Under the pieces are notes generated by a model. That model saw only the letters and a program-made list of their open reading frames with translations, ran no database searches and was not told the origin of the DNA. A stretch of DNA of 8,624 nucleotides from JAHFLV01 sp964367845 (GTDB lineage Bacteria > Patescibacteriota > Minisyncoccia > Phycocordibacterales > DATGWK01), in the NCBI GenBank assembly GCA_964367845.1, contig CAYIYW010000028.1, positions 1-8,624 of the forward strand, in the 5' to 3' direction. Below, in pieces: positions 6,148 through 8,624 of this stretch. The translations under genes were made by a program, and so were the position numbers. How positions within the stretch are numbered: the stretch's first letter is position 1; each line of letters starts with the position of its first letter.

Positions 6148-7099
6148 TTCGTTGCCGCAATTTCCAGGTATTGCCATGACTGATGTGGCCAAGATATGAC
6201 TGGACTGTTTCGTTTTTCACTTCTTTAACTTTTATATTCTTAAACATTTTTTTCTTGGTCGCAGTCCGCAAGACCCGATGACGCGGAAAATGAATCCATC
6301 CGAGGAAATCTACCCCGGAGGCAAAAGTCCGGATAGATATTTTGTCTGGATGTAATTTTAGACTTAACTCCTTTTGTAGGAAGGACTCTACGAGCATCAA
6401 TACTTCATTGAGCCATGCCTTGTCCCTGCCCATGATTACAAAATCGTCGGCATATCGAATGTAGTATTTTGCCTTAAGCGAATGTTTTACAAACTGATCA
6501 AGATTGTCCATGTATACATTTACCAAAAGCTGGGATGTTAGATTGCCGAGCGGTAGCCCCTTCCCCTCTCCCGTACTTTGAAAACTATCGACAACCCCGG
6601 CAATGAGCCGCAGTGCGTCTCGATCATCAATACGCTCCCTCAGAATTTTTAGCATAATGTCATGGTCAATTGACGCAAAGAATTTTTTAACATCACACTT
6701 CAAGATCCATAAGGTTTTTGTGTTATTACTGCTCGCCCTTAAAGCAAAACTCTTAAACCTTTCAACTGCCTTGTGAGTGCCACGAAGCCGTCGGCAAGAA
6801 TATGAGTCATGTATAAAGGTCTTATCAAAAAACTTATAGAACTGGCGGTAAATAGCGTGATGTAGTAATCTGTCCCGTACCGACGCCTTATGAATATTTC
6901 TTGGTTTCGGGTCAGAAATATTAAAGGCATGATAGCCACCGTGCTTGTAGGTTTTATCTTTTAGTTCTTTACGTAAGACGAGAATATTATCAGATGGCCG
7001 ATATTGGAAATCTTGAACGTCTTTTTTATTTCGCTTCCCTTTTAAAAATTCTTTCCACGCTTCGAGTAAGCTCTCGACAGAAATAATATCGTTAAACAT
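6092..7099 (-). CDS. DGR-type reverse transcriptase
   Basis: The 335-aa RT starts MFNDIISVESLLEAWKEF; the ATG at 7099 is preferred over a TTG two codons upstream. RT motifs in order are the KASVRDRLLHHAIYR block (71-85), the first catalytic Asp in KCDVKKFFASID (D136), GLPLGNLTSQ at 181-190 (the LGNLTSQ form typical of DGR RTs), RYADD with the catalytic pair D218/D219, then LHPDK and VDFLGW. There is no group II intron maturase or endonuclease domain. It makes mutated cDNA from TR RNA. Homology-like sequence ends near HGNTWKLRQRI (about 309-318). The last 17 or so residues are read from the strand opposite the RNase R 3' end and look accidental. Its 5' end abuts an antisense avd remnant. The only nearby ribosome-binding-like sequence is a poorly placed GGGA. 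Confidence 0.95.
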   Translation of the reverse strand: MFNDIISVESLLEAWKEFLKGKRNKKDVQDFQYRPSDNILVLRKELKDKTYKHGGYHAFNISDPKPRNIHKASVRDRLLHHAIYRQFYKFFDKTFIHDSYSCRRLRGTHKAVERFKSFALRASSNNTKTLWILKCDVKKFFASIDHDIMLKILRERIDDRDALRLIAGVVDSFQSTGEGKGLPLGNLTSQLLVNVYMDNLDQFVKHSLKAKYYIRYADDFVIMGRDKAWLNEVLMLVESFLQKELSLKLHPDKISIRTFASGVDFLGWIHFPRHRVLRTATKKKMFKNIKVKEVKNETVQSYLGHISHGNTWKLRQRIIQTHNPALVSPNPLQQP

Positions 7100-7312
7100 T
7101 CCCAAGAAAAATTAGTTTTACTCAGCAAAAGCATATCTAAGGTTGACCTTGTAAAACTTCTTTTACAGCTATCCTGGGAAATTAAAGCTCTTGATAATAA
7201 AAAATATATTCGCCTCTCTGAAGATTTCTCTGAGATTGGCAAAATGCTTGGTGGATGGAAACGGCAATTAATAAACAAAACTCCTCCGGTTGTTGCGGAG
7301 GAGAAACAGTAA
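7097..7312 (+). pseudogene. Remnant of avd (DGR accessory four-helix-bundle protein), C-terminal half, inverted
   Basis: The plus-strand frame gives 71 residues. They include EKLVLLSKSISKVDLVKLLL, LSWEIKALDNKKYIRL and SEIGKMLGGWKRQL, strongly resembling the last two helices of Avd/four-helix-bundle proteins that partner DGR RTs (EKL..L.KAS.KLDLLK..., ...EIGRMLGGW). The N-terminal half is absent: upstream bases are the antisense of the RT start, and the frame is closed by a stop at 7067. No ATG, GTG or TTG occurs in frame before the Met of KMLGGW. It is therefore probably untranslated. It lies between TR and RT on the opposite strand from both, whereas avd normally shares their orientation. 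The junction lies within a few bases of the RT start codon. Inversion with truncation or misassembly could explain it. Confidence 0.7.
7273..7303 (-). terminator. GC-rich hairpin with T-rich tail, 14 nt after the TR
   Basis: On the minus strand CTCCTCCG, a 7-nt loop and CGGAGGAG (7303-7281) form a perfect 8-bp stem followed by TTTTGTTT (7280-7273). This has the form of an intrinsic terminator between TR and RT. It may instead be a structural part of the DGR RNA, which in known systems extends past TR into a spacer needed for cDNA priming. The same bases encode the Pro-Pro-Val-Val-Ala-Glu-Glu tail of the avd remnant on the other strand. Confidence 0.6.
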
Positions 7313-7317
7313 AAGTA

Positions 7318-7446
7318 GCGAACAGCGAGGAAGCGATAGATCGCATTCCAGTCGTTGTCCCTCCAATTGAGGTTGAGGTTCCGCTCGGAATCGTTCCTGT
7401 TGAGATACGGCACGTCGCGGTTGCCATTGACCTTAGCAACGGAGCC
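7318..7446 (-). repeat. DGR template repeat (TR)
   Basis: This 129-bp copy aligns gaplessly with 7809-7937. Read on the minus strand it is the donor: it has 30 adenines, 20 of which are changed in the other copy, against 1 change among 99 non-adenine bases. It is rich in AAY codons (nine), as expected for a template evolved to maximise amino-acid change. In the target frame it reads VPYLNRNDSERNLNLNW and ends WNAIYRFLAVR. The last 19 bases (read TCGCTTCC...GTTCGC) lack adenine and are identical in VR, consistent with the initiation-of-homing end. It lies upstream of RT in transcription. Confidence 0.95.
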
Positions 7447-7447
7447 T

Positions 7448-7691
7448 TGTGTGAAAAGCCATCCATGGCACCATCTCTTGATATTTCAATTAAATATCTC
7501 AGGACTGTATCGAATTCGTGATCTTATTCCATCACCGAGCTCTTCACACCAACTGTCTCTGATTTTTTAGACCTACCCCACAGCACTCTTTTAACAGCCT
7601 TGACCATCAAAATTCTCGCTGTAGGGGTCGCGGACAAATTACCTAAAGCCGTAACCTTAGATTTTTCATTTGTCGGAAATAGTATACCAAA
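7448..7691. other. Non-coding or unassigned stretch between TR and VR
   Basis: No complete gene is supported. Two overlapping open stretches exist on opposite strands. The plus strand has 7522-7711, with no early start codon and ending KKKPHSG. The minus strand has a 27-codon frame beginning MVKAVKRVLWGR near 7607. Neither is recognised and neither has a ribosome binding site. In many DGRs avd lies here; no avd-like sequence is seen. The 5' part of the TR transcript may lie here. Confidence 0.5.
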
Positions 7692-7727
7692 GAAAAAACC
7701 CCACAGCGGTTAAGCGTGCATGGGGTT
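7692..7727 (-). terminator. Intrinsic terminator after the DGR target gene
   Basis: On the minus strand AACCCCA (7727-7721) pairs with TGGGGTT (7703-7697), loop about 17 nt, and six consecutive T follow the C-G pairs (7698-7693). It lies about 55 nt after the target gene stop, separating target transcription from the TR-RT unit. The loop is longer than usual, but the T tract is strong. Confidence 0.6.
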
Positions 7728-7781
7728 CGGACCAAGGGCCCAAGTTCCCAAGGGTCAAAGTCCAAAGAACGATGCCGAGGG

Positions 7782-8426
7782 TCAAGAACCAGAGGGCGGA
7801 GAGACCTCGCGAACAGCGAGGAAGCGAGAGACCGCATCCCAGCCGTCGCCCCCCCAAAGGAGGTGGAGGCCCCGCTCGGAACCGTCCCTGTCGAGACACG
7901 GCACGTCGCAGCAGCCATCGACCCTAGCAACGGAGCCCAGACCGACGATCGGACGCTTCCGCTGTTCCTTGGGGAATTTCGCCCCGAAGGAAAGGAGGTG
8001 CTCGATCTTGCCCGGTTCCCAGGGATTCTGGGGGTCGAGAGCCCTGATCTGGGCCTCCGCGTCGTCGGACGAGATGTCGCGGTCCGGGTGAATCAACCTC
8101 GCCTCAAACTTCACGATGCCCGTCCCGGAAATCGGAAACCGCTCGGGCGTGATGTCGCTGTTCCGCCAGTCGTAGCGACCGGCGGCAATCATCGCTTCGA
8201 GACCCGTGCTGTAATCGACCGTAAGAACGATCGATTCGGGCAAGAACTCGCCGAGGCCAATAGCCTTGCGGAACGCACCGCGGTTCGAGAGGTCGGCACC
8301 GACATCCAAGACATCGGCGAGAACACCTGAACTGAGAACAATGGTCATGCGGTCTGGGGTAAGCCCCTTCTGTTCAGCGAGATCCAAAAACGACTGGACC
8401 TGCCTGCTACTCATGGTCGTATTCAT
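7782..8426 (-). CDS. DGR target protein with C-terminal variable, C-type-lectin-like domain
   Basis: The 214-aa protein has an unrecognised N-terminal part (about 1-110: MSSRQVQSFLDLAEQKG, TIVLSSGVLADVLDVG, VLTVDYSTGLEAMI). A middle region follows, with LIHPDRDISSDDA and NPWEPGKIEHLLSFG. The C-terminus, 164-206, is exactly the VR and ends GWDAVSRFLAVR, the lectin-fold ending seen in DGR targets. Variable residues include D170, C172, C177, D179, D181, G182, G186, H188, L190, G192, G193, D194, G195, D197, V199 and S200. No signal peptide or membrane segment is visible, so it is probably cytoplasmic or exported by other means; the ligand is unknown. ATG 8426 is chosen over the longer frame because AAAGGAG lies 7 nt upstream. 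It is visibly richer in G+C than the RT: 67% in 8041-8100 against 33% in 6661-6720, counted by hand. Confidence 0.9.
   Translation of the reverse strand: MNTTMSSRQVQSFLDLAEQKGLTPDRMTIVLSSGVLADVLDVGADLSNRGAFRKAIGLGEFLPESIVLTVDYSTGLEAMIAAGRYDWRNSDITPERFPISGTGIVKFEARLIHPDRDISSDDAEAQIRALDPQNPWEPGKIEHLLSFGAKFPKEQRKRPIVGLGSVARVDGCCDVPCLDRDGSERGLHLLWGGDGWDAVSRFLAVREVSPPSGS
7809..7937 (-). repeat. DGR variable repeat (VR)
   Basis: This is the 129-bp recipient copy at the 3' end of the target gene, codons 164-206. Of 21 differences from TR, 20 are at TR adenines, mostly A to G with some A to C and A to T. The single exception is C to T, converting the TR Arg codon CGC to Cys TGC. Several template Asn codons became Asp, Cys, Gly, His or Leu, showing real amino-acid change. 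The frame is intact with no stop. Eight codons (EVSPPSGS) and the stop follow. Confidence 0.95.
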
Positions 8427-8433
8427 TGAATCG

Positions 8434-8440
8434 CTCCTTT
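8434..8440 (-). promoter_or_regulatory. Strong ribosome binding site of the DGR target gene
   Basis: AAAGGAG on the minus strand lies 7 nt before ATG 8426 and fixes the start. Most housekeeping genes in this window show no comparable site, so the target gene stands out as translated from a leadered mRNA. Confidence 0.85.
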
Positions 8441-8495
8441 GATTTGCTTTCCCGTTTTGGGTTAGCTGTGCGGTAGCTAGAGGACGACACATTGT

Positions 8496-8543
8496 CGCCA
8501 TAGCCAGAAACTTCAATTTACATTGGAGCTTTTGGCTATGGCG
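8496..8543. promoter_or_regulatory. 22-bp stem-loop in the leader of the target gene
   Basis: Positions 8496-8517 pair with 8522-8543 around a 4-nt loop. The outer 11 bp (CGCCATAGCCA with its complement) are perfect; the inner 11 contain three G-U or A-C positions. No T tract follows on the minus strand, so it is not a standard terminator. It lies about 70 nt upstream of the target start codon. It could be a leader RNA element, an operator, or a small inverted-repeat insertion. Confidence 0.65.
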
Positions 8544-8575
8544 ATTGTTTGCAAGAAGACATGAAAAGAGCCTGT

Positions 8576-8604
8576 TTTCTACGTTTATGCTATCAGCGTT
8601 TCAA
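8576..8604 (-). promoter_or_regulatory. Possible promoter of the DGR target gene
   Basis: On the minus strand TTGAAA (8604-8599; five of six), a 17-nt spacer and TAGAAA (8581-8576; four of six) precede the leader stem-loop. A start near 8569 would give a leader of about 140 nt containing the hairpin. This is a motif match only. Confidence 0.35.
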
Positions 8605-8624
8605 GGTACTTATTTCTGTGTTAA

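Larger units (their letters stand above)
6092..8426 (-). mobile_element. Diversity-generating retroelement (target-VR, TR, RT)
   Basis: The cassette contains a DGR-type reverse transcriptase, a 129-bp template repeat, and a matching variable repeat at the 3' end of a target gene, all readable on the minus strand in the order target, TR, RT. DGRs copy TR RNA into cDNA with errors at adenines and paste it into VR, diversifying the target protein. Nearly all TR/VR differences lie at TR adenines. The only avd-like sequence is a truncated antisense remnant, so an accessory protein would have to come from elsewhere or be dispensable. Confidence 0.93.

Noticed and set aside
7042..7413. Minus-strand 123-codon frame reading through the TR (MPYLNRND...)
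   Set aside because: It shows the TR in the target frame, useful for comparison, but TR is a non-coding template. The downstream part is antisense to the avd remnant and low in protein character.
7255..7521. Plus-strand 88-codon open frame across the TR
   Set aside because: It is the antisense reading of the template repeat. No homology is recognised, and the openness follows from TR codon composition on the minus strand.
7522..7711. Plus-strand open stretch between TR and VR ending KKKPHSG
   Set aside because: It has no early start codon, no ribosome binding site and no recognised similarity, and an overlapping minus-strand stretch looks equally protein-like. Kept as unassigned sequence.

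Overview
The window looks like part of a Candidate Phyla Radiation genome, probably Parcubacteria-like. The evidence is the compact, mostly minus-strand housekeeping block, reduced operon content, leaderless-type promoters, the RNase R variant, tandem membrane-anchored M14 peptidase-like genes, and a CPR-style diversity-generating retroelement (DGR). This placement is inferred from protein appearance, not from a search. A run of exactly 100 N at 4213-4312 shows that the sequence is a scaffolded, probably metagenomic, assembly.

Layout. Positions 1-185 hold no gene but carry three copies of a ~34-39 bp repeat, two of which form a long stem-loop. Positions 186-3751 (minus strand) carry, in transcription order, rpsP (S16), khpA (KH-domain RNA-binding protein), trmD, and two tandem M14 carboxypeptidase-family genes. 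The downstream M14 copy keeps all recognisable catalytic residues. The upstream copy has lost the third zinc ligand and the catalytic glutamate and looks like a pseudoenzyme. A textbook sigma70-type promoter lies right against the rpsP start. Upstream, 3837-4212 is a DUF4258-like/DUF2283 gene pair with a 4-nt start/stop overlap; the first gene runs into the gap. On the other side of the gap, 4315-6147 (plus strand) is RNase R without its N-terminus.

Positions 6092-8426 (minus strand) form a DGR. The transcription order is target gene with its variable repeat (VR), terminator-like hairpin, template repeat (TR), then reverse transcriptase (RT). TR (7318-7446) and VR (7809-7937) are 129-bp gapless copies. 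Read on the minus strand they differ at 21 positions, and 20 of these are TR adenines (20 of 30 adenines changed, against 1 of 99 other bases). This is the signature of adenine-directed mutagenic retrohoming. The VR rewrites residues 164-206 of a 214-aa target that ends in a C-type-lectin-like WDA...RFLAVR motif.

The locus has oddities. The accessory gene avd survives only as its C-terminal half, on the opposite strand, abutting the RT start and lying between TR and RT. The RT 3' end overlaps the 3' end of RNase R on the opposite strand. A 22-bp hairpin lies in the leader of the target gene. Base composition changes sharply between the RT and the target gene.
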